Assembly: GCA_030407315.1 (NCBI GenBank)
Contig: JALQPE010000083.1
Location: forward strand, 310,001-374,000
Length of the DNA stretch: 64,000 nt
Direction: 5' to 3'
Source: Asparagopsis taxiformis
Lineage: Eukaryota > Rhodophyta > Florideophyceae > Bonnemaisoniales > Bonnemaisoniaceae
The translations under genes were made by a program, and so were the position numbers. This document shows positions 1 through 8,922 of this stretch, in pieces; the first letter of the stretch is position 1; each line of letters begins with the position of its first letter. The notes under the pieces are model-generated. The model searched no databases, was not told where the DNA came from, and was given only the letters and a program-made list of their open reading frames with translations.

Positions 1-124
1 GTGCATCGCGCTGCAGGATGCCTATGTAAGTGTAGAACATGACGCCGAGGTCGTCCAATTTCTTTTGCAGACGAGACAGGTCGTCCATCTGGAACGTGTG
101 CTCCGGCTGCTTGTCGCCCGCCAT
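1..124 (-). CDS. MED21: Mediator subunit 21-like protein, N-terminal part
   Basis: The first 41 codons of a gene running off the left edge. After the ATG at 124 (complement) a short polar leader is followed by DDLSRLQKKLDDLG and then FYTYIGILQRDA. This resembles the start of Mediator subunit 21, where an amphipathic helix (RLTQLQ...) is followed by a segment ending in GVLQ. MED21 is a small helical subunit of the Mediator middle module that pairs with MED7 and links activators to RNA polymerase II. Only about a third of the protein is visible, so the assignment rests on a short match. It is transcribed divergently from the homeodomain gene. Confidence 0.45.
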   Translation of the reverse strand, partial: MAGDKQPEHTFQMDDLSRLQKKLDDLGVMFYTYIGILQRDA

Positions 125-878
125 GGCGTGCGGTGCGATGCAACTGTGCTGGCGGGCAACCGCTAGCAAGTTTGAAATCTATTACAGTAGCGCGACAGAG
201 GAGTGTATGTGTACACTAGAAAGCGTTTGAGCCGGTGGAAGGCCGCAACAATGATGACGAAAGGAATTGGGGGCACCTGGCGGAAATTGATAGTTTTATT
301 GCACGCGTTACGGAGCGCTCGTATCAAGTGGAAGATGAGAGCCATCGAATCTCATGCAATACCAACCAATAGGCGGGCAATATGTGGGACAACTGTCGTA
401 TTTTTGCTGCTGCAGATCGTGAGATGTGAGTCATAAATAGACGTGCGCGACAGAAACATGAAAACATTTCATGGATATTTCGCGATATTTTGATGATATT
501 TGCCATACGGACCAATCACAGCGCAGAACAGCGCATCGATGGTCTCGGCAGCACGGCGATAGCGTGACACATTTCCAAACCGACAATTTTCACACAGCAA
601 ATTTGCATCATGGCCACATGCACCCGCACGAATGACTCTCCATCATCGCCCGCTCGTCATAATATATCTCGTTTCCGCTCAGCGCGCCTCTTCACACACT
701 ACGTATCTCGATATTTTTCTCTCCTCCAATCACACGCGCGCTCCACACAGATTTATATCCCGCACCATCCCCGAGATATGCCATCACATTTCCCTTCCGT
801 CCCGCTTCTCTGCAAATCATCTACAGCACATTCCTCCCCTTCGTCCCATTCCCATACATTGACCATGACCGACTAGCC
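125..878. promoter_or_regulatory. Divergent intergenic region, MED21-like / homeodomain gene
   Basis: This is a 754-base non-coding stretch between two divergent start codons. It holds CCAAT boxes at 366-370, 511-520 (ACCAATCACA) and 725-734 (TCCAATCACA). A TATA-like TTTATAT lies near 752, about 125 bases before the homeodomain ATG, so the last CCAAT/TATA pair is a plausible core promoter for that gene. The short open frames inside show no protein-like composition. Confidence 0.5.
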
Positions 879-2387
879 ATGTCGCAATACACTCCGCCTC
901 TCCATCACAATCGCCCCCTGCCACCACCAGACAACTCGCCCGCCCTCACCGGTACCACAACGCTGCCGTCGCCCAATCTCGACTCCCCGCGCCAAGTGCC
1001 CACCCCCAATCTCCTCGCCCCCGGCCCCGTGCAGCAGCCCGTCACTCCCATCACCCCCGTTTCTCAGCCCAAGTGGCGCGTCACCCCGCAGCAGAAAGAG
1101 GCCCTCCTCGCCGCCTTTGAAGAGGACGCCTATCCAGAGCTCCAGAAGAAGAACATCCTCTCGCGCCAGCTCGGCGTCACCACCACACAAATCTCAAAGT
1201 GGTTTCAACACCGACGCGAATCCCTCACACGCCTCGGACAGTTCAAAGCACAGTACAATCGCACACGAAGAACTCCCGAACAACTCGACGTGCTCCAGTC
1301 CGCTTTCAACGCAGATCGCTATCCAAACGCTGAGAAACTCGCACAGCTCGAATCACAGCTCACCGGCGTCACCGCCAAGCAAATAAAGCTCTGGTTTAAG
1401 CATAGAAGGAAGCAGGTGCAGAAGCGATCAAGATCCCAAACCTCCTCTCCGCAACCCTCATTGCCAATCCCACTACCTTTAGCAAAGATGTACCACGAAA
1501 ATCCGCTAGATCAAAAGCGTTTTCAAAGACATGAATGGCCTGCAGCCGGAATCTTACCTGCTCCAGCCGTGCCGCCCAACATGCAGCACCCCGCGGTGAT
1601 ATCCACCCAACACTACGCCTTGCACCCCGCCTATTATTACAAGAGCCCTCCAGTCGTCATGACTTCGACAATCCCCTTCTCGGAAATGGAAATTATGGCC
1701 CTGCGCGGCGCCCACGCCATATCGCCCAACCCGCCACTAGACGCTATTGCGAGACTCGCGCAAGTGCTTAACAGACCACAAGAAGCTCTTACAGAGTGGT
1801 TTCGCTCACAGGAGTCTACCACTGTCAACGGTCTAGTTCCTCCCTTTCCACGCTCCCCGTTTCTGCAAAGTACGCCTCGTCAAGACGACCCAAACAGAAC
1901 GTATAACAACAATACCGTGCGAAGAGATAGTATTGTTGCGACCACTCCATCTACATTCAAGCAAACTGAAGATAGCCGAGCTGCTGAACATGATGCTCAC
2001 AAAACACCCAATAGTCAAGATCCATCAGCCGTGGGATCGACAACTGGCAACAAGCCTTCCACGGAATCGCATGCGCAGCAGTTTGAAGCGAGCACACCGA
2101 ATCCAGCAGCTTCTCCAGCGCCAAAGGCGAGTGCAATGATGAAATCGGATGTATTCCAAACGCCTGAAATGGTACCACAAGTTCATCAGGGCATGTATCC
2201 TACATACGTTTATCCAGCTCCGACAGATACGAGTGTTATGATACCACAACAAAATGTGCAGTTTCAGGCTGCACCACCTTCCAGTGTACCGTTGCTGGCT
2301 CCTCTGAGATATGCAGATCCGAATACTCAGTTCGTTCCCGCCAACCCAATCTGGTACGGACAGGCACCAACGTTCTCGAAAGGATAG
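879..2387 (+). CDS. Homeodomain transcription factor with two homeodomains and a third degenerate one
   Basis: A 502-residue single-exon protein. After a Pro/Thr-rich leader, homeodomain 1 covers about residues 64-120, with recognition helix ISKWFQHRR. Homeodomain 2 covers about 126-185 (IKLWFKHRRKQ). Only a few residues separate them. A third helical block at about 265-313 ends in LTEWFRSQE, keeping the WF core but losing the basic DNA-contact residues; I read it as a decayed homeodomain. The C-terminal 190 residues are low-complexity, rich in Ser, Thr, Pro and Gln, as in activation regions. It should be a nuclear DNA-binding regulator, but no target or named class can be given. The start is the ATG at 879; another ATG at 866 is quickly followed by a stop in its own frame. 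Confidence 0.9.
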   Translation: MSQYTPPLHHNRPLPPPDNSPALTGTTTLPSPNLDSPRQVPTPNLLAPGPVQQPVTPITPVSQPKWRVTPQQKEALLAAFEEDAYPELQKKNILSRQLGVTTTQISKWFQHRRESLTRLGQFKAQYNRTRRTPEQLDVLQSAFNADRYPNAEKLAQLESQLTGVTAKQIKLWFKHRRKQVQKRSRSQTSSPQPSLPIPLPLAKMYHENPLDQKRFQRHEWPAAGILPAPAVPPNMQHPAVISTQHYALHPAYYYKSPPVVMTSTIPFSEMEIMALRGAHAISPNPPLDAIARLAQVLNRPQEALTEWFRSQESTTVNGLVPPFPRSPFLQSTPRQDDPNRTYNNNTVRRDSIVATTPSTFKQTEDSRAAEHDAHKTPNSQDPSAVGSTTGNKPSTESHAQQFEASTPNPAASPAPKASAMMKSDVFQTPEMVPQVHQGMYPTYVYPAPTDTSVMIPQQNVQFQAAPPSSVPLLAPLRYADPNTQFVPANPIWYGQAPTFSKG

Positions 2388-2621
2388 TGATTTGCATCCG
2401 TTAGAACAAATATATATATTTGTACAACATATGTCAACTGAGCTGATTAAGATGTTGTGATTGGGAGGATCCTTTCATCATCATCGTTGTATGCAAACAA
2501 AAAAACTAACTTCTGTTTTAGCGATGACACGCCTCTGACATTGTTACCATCAATACAGCAGATTGCAACCTTTTAGTATTCAGTCGGTCAATGACACGTG
2601 ATCACCCGATTAACTTGCACA
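2388..2621. other. Convergent 3' ends, homeodomain gene and 2622-3542 gene
   Basis: A short AT-richer spacer of 234 bases between two stop codons. It must carry both 3' untranslated regions. Nothing else is seen. Confidence 0.4.
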
Positions 2622-3542
2622 TTAAAAGTAAGACCCGTTAGGAATGGGAGTGACTACTATCTTTTTTCTCTCCAGCGGATTCACACCAATGCGAAGGCAT
2701 AGTACCACATCAGCCAACAACGGAAAATCAAGCTCAACCCCAACTGAAGATAGTACCGGGTCTGTGTCTGGCATGCGAGAGCTACGATAATTCACATTGA
2801 CAAACGCTTTTGTCCCCGATAGTCCTGGAATGTCCCATACCTTATCTGCTTCCACTCCAATATATGGGGTGCCCTTACCCGCGAGATATAACCCGGCTTT
2901 ACCAAACAAGACACCTCCTTCACCCAGATCTAAAATCTTTGTGCGAGCGCTCAATTTCCATTCCTTCTCTAACGGTTTGATTGTCGAAGTCATCTTCACA
3001 GGTCCTAGTAAATCATCATCCGATCCCGTATCGACATCTTCCCACACGTTTGCAAAAGTAAAACCGAAATCATGGCGATCAAAATCCCAAGGCGTCAAAG
3101 AATCAAGAAGAAAATCTATAGTATTCTCCACTCGTTTCATGACTGTCGTATCCGGATCAAGTTGCACATTTTTCAAACTACCACCATTGCCCAGCAACCA
3201 GGACAAATCGATCCCCAAGGCGTTCTCTTTGGCGTTCTGCAAATCGCCCTTAGCGATGTCCCGACCGGTCTGTTGAATCTTCGCTCCTGTTGCGTCAATA
3301 TCAGCACTATTGCGCCGCCAGAACTGCAGGATGCGCAGCGGGCCGTCGTCGGGTAAAGACTGATCGGACGCAGCGTCGTGCTTGTCGTTGTTCCCAAATC
3401 GCTGTAACCATTCTAGGAGTGCCTCCAATCGATTCTTCAACCGCGGCTCAGATTGGCGCGGCGGCGTGTATGCCAATGATGGGCGTCGGCGCGGAAGCCG
3501 TGACGGACGGCGCGGGCTGAGCGAATGTTGACTCAGGCCCAT
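2622..3542 (-). CDS. Conserved-looking unknown protein, probably plastid-targeted, beta-rich C-terminus
   Basis: A 306-residue protein whose family I do not recognise. The first 35 residues are rich in Ser, Arg and Pro with almost no acid, like a plastid transit peptide. A helical segment follows (KNRLEALLEWLQRFG). From about residue 140 the chain becomes regular: LTPWDFDRHDFGFTFANVW, then alternating short strands with many Gly, Val and aromatic residues up to the end. That pattern could be a small beta-barrel or beta-sandwich of the plastid envelope or stroma. No catalytic motif is apparent. The gene converges on the homeodomain gene. Confidence 0.65.
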   Translation of the reverse strand: MGLSQHSLSPRRPSRLPRRRPSLAYTPPRQSEPRLKNRLEALLEWLQRFGNNDKHDAASDQSLPDDGPLRILQFWRRNSADIDATGAKIQQTGRDIAKGDLQNAKENALGIDLSWLLGNGGSLKNVQLDPDTTVMKRVENTIDFLLDSLTPWDFDRHDFGFTFANVWEDVDTGSDDDLLGPVKMTSTIKPLEKEWKLSARTKILDLGEGGVLFGKAGLYLAGKGTPYIGVEADKVWDIPGLSGTKAFVNVNYRSSRMPDTDPVLSSVGVELDFPLLADVVLCLRIGVNPLERKKIVVTPIPNGSYF

Positions 3543-4119
3543 TGAGATTCGGTTCAGCGGAAGCTGTTGTTGAGGTTGGTGCGATTTGGATTAATACGGG
3601 CTGGATGTATGGGATAGTATGGGCGAGTGCGCTGTCTATTTTGAAGTTTGTACGAGATTGGTGATGGGAGATGCAAGTATGTTTCGCACGGACAAGCTGA
3701 TCGTCACTCACGTTACACGCTGTGAATTCATGGCAGATCATGTCCAGCTGTAATTGGAGTGCGCGATATATGAGATAGCGAACGAATCGCACAATTTTTT
3801 TTCTGAATTGTGTCGTCCTGAGGCGAGCAGTAGCGCATTACAAGTTTGAACTGGCTCGACGAAACAAGTCAAACTGCAGAGCCACGAATTGAAGCAAACG
3901 TAGGGATCAATTTCATAGTCGATGTCCGCTCCCTGCACAAATCCGGACTGTAATCGTAGGTAAATGTCCGTCACGCAAATTCTCTCGACCAAAGTTGCCC
4001 TTGCGTTACCACATTCGTGTTACCCACATCTACTTCACCCTCTCAACACACTGTTGACAACACGACATAACCATACGATCACCACCATTAAAATCTCATC
4101 ACACGAAATTCCACCAACA
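3543..4119. promoter_or_regulatory. Divergent upstream region, unknown plastid gene / nuclease gene
   Basis: A 577-base spacer serving the minus-strand gene that ends at 3542 and the nuclease gene starting at 4120. Short open frames on both strands (for example 3738-3992) have no recognisable content. The plus-strand frame is open upstream from 3964, but the better start lies at 4120. Confidence 0.35.
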
Positions 4120-4779
4120 ATGTCCATCTCCACTCACTGCAATCTCTCCCGCCGCAACACCGCAGTAACTTTCGTCCCCCCAGCTGCCCGTCCCCAACGT
4201 CAGCGACTCAGCCGTCCATACGCGCCCGTCTGCGCGATAGAACCGGCGCCCAAGCGCGTGCCGCTGCGACCAGCGACGATTCTACTCGCGCTAGCTTCGG
4301 CCGCCATTCTGTTGCACAGCGCGCCGACACACTCCGCCACGGACCAACGTACAATATCCGGCGTTCCGCGCGTGATAGATGGCGACACTTTGGTGATATC
4401 CAAGACGCGCATCAGGCTCGCCCAATTGGACGCGCCGGAGCTCAAGCAGACGTGCCGTCTCCCTTCTGGACGTGTGTTGCAATGCGGCATAGAGGCCAAG
4501 GTTCAGCTGCAGCGCATTATTGCACGCTCTTCCGGCGTTGTTACGTGCGACATTTTGAACACCGATAGATATGGTAGGGCTGTTGCCGTATGCTACGCGG
4601 ATGGTGTCGATGTCGGCCATGTGATGGTAAGGGACGGTTATGCGCTTGCTTATCGGCAATTTGGAAGCCGCTACGTCGCGGCGGAGAAGCAAGCTAGAGC
4701 AAATCATTGTGGAGTGTGGGCTACCAGTTTTACAGAGCCTTGGGAATGGCGGAGACAAATGAGGGACGCGAAGCGCTGA
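4120..4779 (+). CDS. Thermonuclease-family (SNase-like) nuclease, predicted thylakoid-lumen targeted
   Basis: A 219-residue staphylococcal-nuclease-like protein from the ATG at 4120, which has a good context (CCAACAATG). The frame is open 52 codons further upstream to an ATG at 3964, but that extension looks like untranslated leader. The N-terminus is bipartite: a Ser/Arg/Pro transit-type region, then a hydrophobic stretch (TILLALASAAILL) and a small-residue site around THSA, as in thylakoid-lumen precursors. The SNase fold follows: GVPRVIDGDTL, RIRLAQLDAPE (first active Arg and Glu), DRYGRAVA (second active Arg) and a GVWA-like end. The three catalytic residues known for the family are all present. 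It should cut DNA or RNA with Ca2+. Confidence 0.85.
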   Translation: MSISTHCNLSRRNTAVTFVPPAARPQRQRLSRPYAPVCAIEPAPKRVPLRPATILLALASAAILLHSAPTHSATDQRTISGVPRVIDGDTLVISKTRIRLAQLDAPELKQTCRLPSGRVLQCGIEAKVQLQRIIARSSGVVTCDILNTDRYGRAVAVCYADGVDVGHVMVRDGYALAYRQFGSRYVAAEKQARANHCGVWATSFTEPWEWRRQMRDAKR

Positions 4780-4929
4780 AGTTTGTACAGCGGTAATTTT
4801 GTAATGGTGGTAACCAAGAATCTAGTCTGTGTGCACACAATGAGTGCACTACGAACATTGTTCGAGCAGTTTGATACCAGCAAGTGATCTGTTTCAAGTA
4901 TCACTTATTGGGATATTCGTTTACATATC
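4780..4929. other. Convergent 3' spacer, nuclease gene / RPF2
   Basis: 150 bases between two convergent stop codons, holding the 3' ends. No other feature is seen. Confidence 0.4.
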
Positions 4930-5991
4930 TCAATGTACAATTCCATATAGGTAGACGGCCCCATAATTAACTATCCACGGCCTCGACCTTCCGTCGCTTC
5001 TCCGGGAAGTCGATGATGGAACATCTTCCATTTCCACATCAGCCTCTTCAGCATTCGAGTCAGAATCCCCTGCATCAGCCTCTCCATCCTCCGCGCCACG
5101 CTTCTTCTGCAATCCCTTCATCCTCGCCAATGCAAGACCAGTGAGATCCTGCTTTCCAAGATGAATTCGTCCCATCTTATCGCCCATGCCATCTGTAGTG
5201 ACGTTCTTCGTCTTGTGTCCAATCCTCGGATCCTTTGGTTTCTTCATGGCTTCCTTGAGTAAACTATCTGGCGCCAATTGACTTCGTCTCACCTCGAGAT
5301 CAAATTGCGGTCCGACCTCCTTCAGGGCTGTCTTTGGCAGGCTAGAATCTGTTTGCTTGCGCAGTTCAATACTATATTGCCTGAACTGAACCTTGGATTC
5401 ACCCTTGAGAGAAAACACGATTACACGGTCAATACCGCCCAAATTCAGTGAAGTTACATCATCTGGACCACGAAACACATCTAAAAGTAGTGATTTGACC
5501 GCACGCGTGCTCTCATTAGCCTCAAAGTCATCACCATTAAAAAGGAGAAGCGGTTTAGCACCTGGGACACACTTATTTTTCCCAAAGGATGCCATCGGTA
5601 AATAGTTGCTGATTCCAAACTCTATCATGTCCAAAACGCGAAATCCAAAGGTTCTACCAAGCACGAGATTGTCCGGGCGCTTCTTGGTGCTGTTGACGAG
5701 GGCAAACAAGGAGCAATTGTTGAGCCGGGCGAGATTCTCCAAGTGGGTATCACCACCGGCTTCAAACGGAAGTAGATCATTCTTGCGTTGCAATTTTCTG
5801 CACAGAGGCTTCTTCAACAAACAAATATCTTCGAGGACTGCAACGGAGATCGCGGATGTAGCGTGTCCTTTGAGGGCTAGTAATTGTTTGGGATTCTCTA
5901 GAATCTTGGGCATTTGGTCGCGCAAAACGCGCCTCCCCAGTGCTGTTTTCGCAGCATTTACAATGTGAGTGTGTTCATAGTGCTTGCCCAT
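4930..5991 (-). CDS. RPF2: Ribosome production factor 2 (Brix-domain 60S assembly factor)
   Basis: A 353-residue Brix-family protein. The frame is open to 6030, but the second Met, at 5991, gives the usual family start (MGKHYEHTHIVNAAKTALG). The Brix domain covers roughly residues 15-235, with LFNGDDFE and GGIDRVIVFSL segments typical of RPF2. After it come a basic stretch (LALARMKGLQKKRG) and an acidic Ser-rich tail. RPF2 works with RRS1 to load the 5S RNP onto the pre-60S particle in the nucleolus. It is head to head with SBDS, another 60S maturation factor, with 411 bases between the start codons. Confidence 0.93.
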   Translation of the reverse strand: MGKHYEHTHIVNAAKTALGRRVLRDQMPKILENPKQLLALKGHATSAISVAVLEDICLLKKPLCRKLQRKNDLLPFEAGGDTHLENLARLNNCSLFALVNSTKKRPDNLVLGRTFGFRVLDMIEFGISNYLPMASFGKNKCVPGAKPLLLFNGDDFEANESTRAVKSLLLDVFRGPDDVTSLNLGGIDRVIVFSLKGESKVQFRQYSIELRKQTDSSLPKTALKEVGPQFDLEVRRSQLAPDSLLKEAMKKPKDPRIGHKTKNVTTDGMGDKMGRIHLGKQDLTGLALARMKGLQKKRGAEDGEADAGDSDSNAEEADVEMEDVPSSTSRRSDGRSRPWIVNYGAVYLYGIVH

Positions 5992-6402
5992 TTTTGGAGA
6001 AAGGATGGATTGTGACGTCCAAAGCACCAAAAGTCGATGATTTCTCTGTCTGAGACCTTATGTCTGAAGGCGGCGGCGGAGAAGTGCACATTGGATGTTG
6101 GGGTTACTGGCACCAAACAAGTGCAAAAATTTATTTCTAGGAATTAATTTTTGAGGCATGTACGAAATAATCGCCTCCAAGTAGCCCACGTAGTCTGACG
6201 ACATTGGCACCAAAAAGTGCACCTCCATTTACCAGCGTTGCATTGTACGCAGTGCTGGGTAAGTTGAGTTCCCCGCGTGTGAGTCTCAACTTTTGTGGAG
6301 AAAGACTATAGCAATACAACTGCTGCCAGCACAGGAAGAATTTGAAGTTAGGCTGAAATTGTCCCAAGTGGGATTGGGAAGAGACTTGTACCGTAAAGAG
6401 CG
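5992..6402. promoter_or_regulatory. Shared divergent promoter RPF2 / SBDS
   Basis: 411 bases between the start codons of two 60S ribosome assembly genes, so a shared promoter and joint regulation are likely (inference). I see no clear TATA box. A minus-strand frame at 6137-6367 has no protein-like features. Confidence 0.45.
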
Positions 6403-7259
6403 ATGAGTTTGAAACAACCCGTAAATCAGGTTCGGCTGACTAATGTTGCAGTTGTGCGATTAAAGCGTCGCGGAAAACGCTTTGAGTTGGCTTGCTACAA
6501 GAATAAAGTTGTTTCCTGGCGGCAGGGAAACGAACAAGATTTGGATGAAGTTCTGCAAACATCTAGTATCTTCACCAACGTATCGAAGGGCGTACTGGCC
6601 AAGTCGAAGGACTTGAAGGATGCTTTCAAGACTGACAAGGAGGAAGAGATTGTACTAGAAATTCTGCGAAAAGGCGAGCTGCAAGTTTCTGAAAAAGAAC
6701 GGCAGTATCAGAGTGAGAATCTGTTCAATGAAATCGCCGTGATTGTATCAGAGAAATGCGTCGATCCTAATACAAAGCGTCCGTTCAGCATCGGAATTAT
6801 TGAAAGAGCTATGCGTGATACTCTTCACTACGCGGTATTGCCGAACAAATCAGCAAAGGTTGGTTGCAGATCATTTGATATAGGTCACATCGTCCTATTA
6901 TGTTTGTAGTACTAACCCGTTTTCCATCCCTTGTCGTGAATTGTGTTACAATCGACCAGGTTCAAGCGCAGACAGTTATCAAACAACTTCAGGAGCATAT
7001 GAGCATCAGCAGGGCGCAAATGCGGCTTGAACTAAGTATTCCCTCTTCGAAAGGAAAGGTGTTGAAGGAGAAAATTAAGTCACATGTTGAAGCATGGGAG
7101 GAGGAGAATTGGGATCCAGATTTTCAGGCAATCATTCTGGTCGATCCGGGAAGTTTCCGCATAGTGGACGAAGTCGTACGTGAAGAGACGAGGGGTGAAG
7201 GAACTGTCGATGTGCTGAGTCTTGCTGTTGTTGAAGACAATGACGAGCAGCTAATGTGA
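6403..7259 (+). CDS. SBDS: SBDS ribosome maturation protein (two exons)
   Basis: Join 6403-6858 and 6960-7259, giving 251 residues, the usual SBDS length. Exon 1 holds the N-terminal FYSH domain ([28 protein letters not shown]) and most of the helical domain. Exon 2 continues with [18 protein letters not shown] and the ferredoxin-like C-terminal domain ([14 protein letters not shown]). The intron is 101 nt, starts GTTGGT, ends CGACCAG and contains a perfect TACTAAC at 6910-6916. Splicing is phase 0 after the PNKSAK segment and restores the family alignment. SBDS acts with the GTPase EFL1 to release eIF6 from new 60S subunits. Both halves are also open as separate frames, which could mislead gene callers. 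Confidence 0.95.
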
Positions 7260-7534
7260 GCTAACCGGCATGTCTTACTGCGAGTAGTGAGTTGTTTTTG
7301 TTTGTGATGATGCTGATTATGTATGTAAAGAAACGTCGAGTTGTATTTGCGATAGAATAGCTTTGATTGTTAAAGATTATAACCTTAGCACTTGACAAAG
7401 AGAAAACTGCAGACGGATGCAGCTCAATTCGGCAAAAATATATGATAAAATTCCTTGTACCAACATTACCGTCTCGGCGCCCATCAACCAATATCCTTTG
7501 ATCCGTCCGTCTACATCTGTTCGATCTCAGCACA

Positions 7535-8302
7535 ATGCGCTGCGCAATCTCTACCATCGCTCGACTCTCATGCACAGCATTACGCCGGTCACAGCAATCT
7601 GGCCGCGCGAAAATTTCGCCAACACGCCACATCGCGACATCGGGCACAGGCGGCAATTCCAATTCCGGTGGCGGCGATGACGACGAGTTTGGATTAGATG
7701 GATTCATAACGGACGACGACAAGGTCGAAGACATCGAACAAACGATGACAGAACTGTCGGGCGTAGGAAAAGACATGACACCTGAACTGGCATCCGAGCT
7801 GGTAGCGAAGATGGTAGAAGCGGCCACAAAGTCGCATGCGGAAAGAAAATCATCACATGGTGGATTGCTGTCTGCAATTACGCCGCATACAATCTCTGTA
7901 CTCAAGGCTAGTCGTATCACGACCAACCATGTTCAGGCCGCCGCGTCCGACGTGTACCCGTACCCGCTCTCGAAGAAGGTCGTCGCGCACATCGATCTGG
8001 ACGCGCTCCAACTGTCGCGGCCCGCGCGAATGGCGCTAGAGATTTTGGCCGGCCCGAGATTGAAGGACAATATGGTCAAGATCTCGTGCAATCGCTATCA
8101 ATCATCCGCGGAAAATCAGGCATTCGCTGTCACTGTTATGGACCGTCTGGTCTCGGCGGCCAAGGAAGCCGTGGGGGAGGAAATTGATTCAACGCCTTTG
8201 GAGAGCTGGGAAGATGTTTCGAGTCAGGTTGAGAAACTGGCGGCGGAAGAGATTGAACAGGCTGGCGGCTTGGCGCAGTTGTTGGGACATGTGAGAAGTT
8301 GA
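7535..8302 (+). CDS. MRPS35: Mitochondrial small-subunit ribosomal protein mS35
   Basis: A 255-residue protein. The first 40 residues are rich in Arg, Ser and Ala with no acid, as in a mitochondrial presequence. A Gly/Asp-rich linker and helices follow. From about residue 148 the conserved S24/S35 block appears: VVAHIDLDALQLS, ALEILAGPR, then MVKISCNRYQSSAENQ and a long helix. mS35 is a mitochondrion-specific component of the small ribosomal subunit. The C-terminal 60 residues form acidic helices. The ATG at 7535 opens a good presequence. Confidence 0.85.
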   Translation: MRCAISTIARLSCTALRRSQQSGRAKISPTRHIATSGTGGNSNSGGGDDDEFGLDGFITDDDKVEDIEQTMTELSGVGKDMTPELASELVAKMVEAATKSHAERKSSHGGLLSAITPHTISVLKASRITTNHVQAAASDVYPYPLSKKVVAHIDLDALQLSRPARMALEILAGPRLKDNMVKISCNRYQSSAENQAFAVTVMDRLVSAAKEAVGEEIDSTPLESWEDVSSQVEKLAAEEIEQAGGLAQLLGHVRS

Positions 8303-8408
8303 TGGCAGAGCTGTTTGAAACGAAAGCTTTATCAATTTTCTGTGTATATTATCATTCCTTATAAACTGAAACATACTTCATCGCACTCCTTTCGCAACTG
8401 TCGCGACC

Positions 8409-8821
8409 ATGGACAATGATCGCATACCAGAAGAGAATGCCGCGCTCAAGTTGGCGGCACGTAATATTGCTGAAAGTCTTGCAACTATTGTGTCTGCCTC
8501 ATCGGATGTAATGAACAGTACGCAAACTGTGTCTAATTGTACCCGCTGTGTTGCTCGCTGCCTCATGATTCTGACGTTTCATTTCTACTTTCGTGATGCG
8601 TTTACGAAGAGATCACATGTATGCAGCACCTTGGAGCTCAAACTTTTGATGATATGGTATGTATACTAGAACAAGCCATCTATGCGATTATAATGAAAGT
8701 ACCGCAACAAAGCTTGCAAAACCAAACGACCGAAGCTCAAATGCGCGCAAGTCCTCCAACCTGGCAGCATGAAAATGGCTGTGATTCAACCAATAAAGGT
8801 TCGGCGGAAGAAGAACATTAG
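8409..8821 (+). CDS. Candidate small helical gene, structure uncertain
   Basis: This stretch may hold a small gene, but I cannot settle its structure. The ATG at 8409, 21 bases beyond a CATCGCACTCC leader, opens 42 codons of helix-like sequence (LKLAARNIAESLATIVSA). A second frame from 8627, just after an ATGCAG that could be an acceptor, stays open to a stop at 8819-8821 and reads HLGAQTFDDMVCILEQ. Joining 8409-8528 to 8627-8821 keeps the frame and gives about 104 residues. The donor would be GTGTCT, which is weak, so this is only a proposal. No family is recognised. Confidence 0.25.
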
Positions 8822-8922
8822 CCACTACCAGCAAGGCCTGAAAGACGCAGCCGACGCCTAGATCCATCTTTTCCACAACAGCTACAAATACACTAGCTCA
8901 AATGCATTTCGCGCCATGCGCG

